Assembly: GCA_015272215.1 (NCBI GenBank)
Contig: JACYMD010000103.1
Coordinates: forward strand, 1 to 44,029
Source of the DNA: Rivularia sp. T60_A2020_040
Lineage (GTDB): Bacteria; Cyanobacteriota; Cyanobacteriia; Cyanobacteriales; Nostocaceae
Length of the DNA: 44,029 bases
Reading direction: 5' to 3'
Position numbers and translations under genes: made by a program
Shown: positions 43,936 to 44,029 of the stretch, piece after piece
Numbering within the stretch: the first letter of the stretch is position 1
Layout of the letters: the number at the start of each line of letters is the position of its first letter
Notes under the pieces: generated by a model
What the model was told of the DNA's origin: nothing
Seen by the model: the letters and a program-made list of their open reading frames with translations, nothing else
The model's database searches: none

Positions 43936-43994
43936 CTCACCCCCATCCCCTCTCCTAATATACGGAGAGGGGTGCCCGGAGGGCGGGGTGAGGT
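43936..43994. repeat. C/G-rich nested hairpin repeat
   Basis: CCTCACCCC (43936-43944) pairs with GGGGTGAGG (43986-43994), and inside it CCCCTCTCC (43948-43956) pairs with GGAGAGGGG (43965-43973). It resembles the element at 6901-6979 and lies just past the truncated protease. Confidence 0.85.
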
Positions 43995-44029
43995 AATATT
44001 TGTATTGCACCCAAGTGAAAACCGCTATA

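Overview
The window looks like chromosome of a filamentous, probably heterocyst-forming cyanobacterium (Nostocales). The reasons are: AT-rich DNA with about 17 HIP1 octamers (GCGATCGC); many arrays of 7-bp short tandem repeats between genes and a few within coding sequence; homologues of the heterocyst envelope polysaccharide proteins HepA and HepC; and cyanobacterial families such as CyRepA-type replication proteins. The genus cannot be fixed from the sequence alone. No transposase, rRNA or CRISPR array was seen.

Region 1 (94-8926, minus strand) is a lasso peptide biosynthetic locus. In transcription order it reads: ABC exporter (D), PqqD-like leader-recognition protein (B1), transglutaminase-like leader peptidase (B2), asparagine-synthetase-like cyclase (C), a 49-codon precursor gene that is easily missed (A, 3695-3844), an HPr-kinase-like kinase (K), a class I methyltransferase (M) and a nucleotidyltransferase-fold protein (N). 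The precursor carries the lasso leader signature Y-x2-P-x-L-x3-G-x5-T, a core that can close a ring on Asp33, and a C-terminal Ser. The A/K/N combination is that of the paeninodin and pseudomycoidin family, in which the C-terminal Ser is phosphorylated and then further modified; the methyltransferase appears to be an extra step. This is the strongest candidate for an undescribed system.

Region 2 (8927-11190) holds a small hypothetical gene, a tRNA-Gln(TTG) with a near-consensus promoter and an intrinsic terminator, and long non-coding stretches with palindromic repeats.

Region 3 (11191-30086) is a surface polysaccharide locus. It has two Wzc-like chain-length/kinase proteins, four glycosyltransferases, a Wzy-like polymerase, a zinc-ribbon methyltransferase, a HepC-like initiating sugar transferase that looks degenerate, a HepA-like ABC exporter, a pyruvyl-transferase-family protein and a SpoIID/LytB protein. 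A 1.25-kb non-coding region separates a leftward operon (20705 to 14222) from a rightward one (21963 onward). Heptanucleotide arrays sit in many of the gaps.

Region 4 (30191-38116) carries housekeeping and conserved cyanobacterial genes (ribonuclease Z, CobU, hypotheticals) and a second short polysaccharide group: two family 2 glycosyltransferases and a WcaF/HpsU-type acetyltransferase.

Region 5 (38046-44029) contains a large CyRepA-type plasmid replication protein whose 3' end overlaps the acetyltransferase gene antisense. An AT-rich gap and a DUF433/DUF5615 toxin-antitoxin-like pair follow, which together suggest an integrated plasmid remnant. A PAP2 phosphatase and a small gene pair ending in a truncated aspartic protease close the window.
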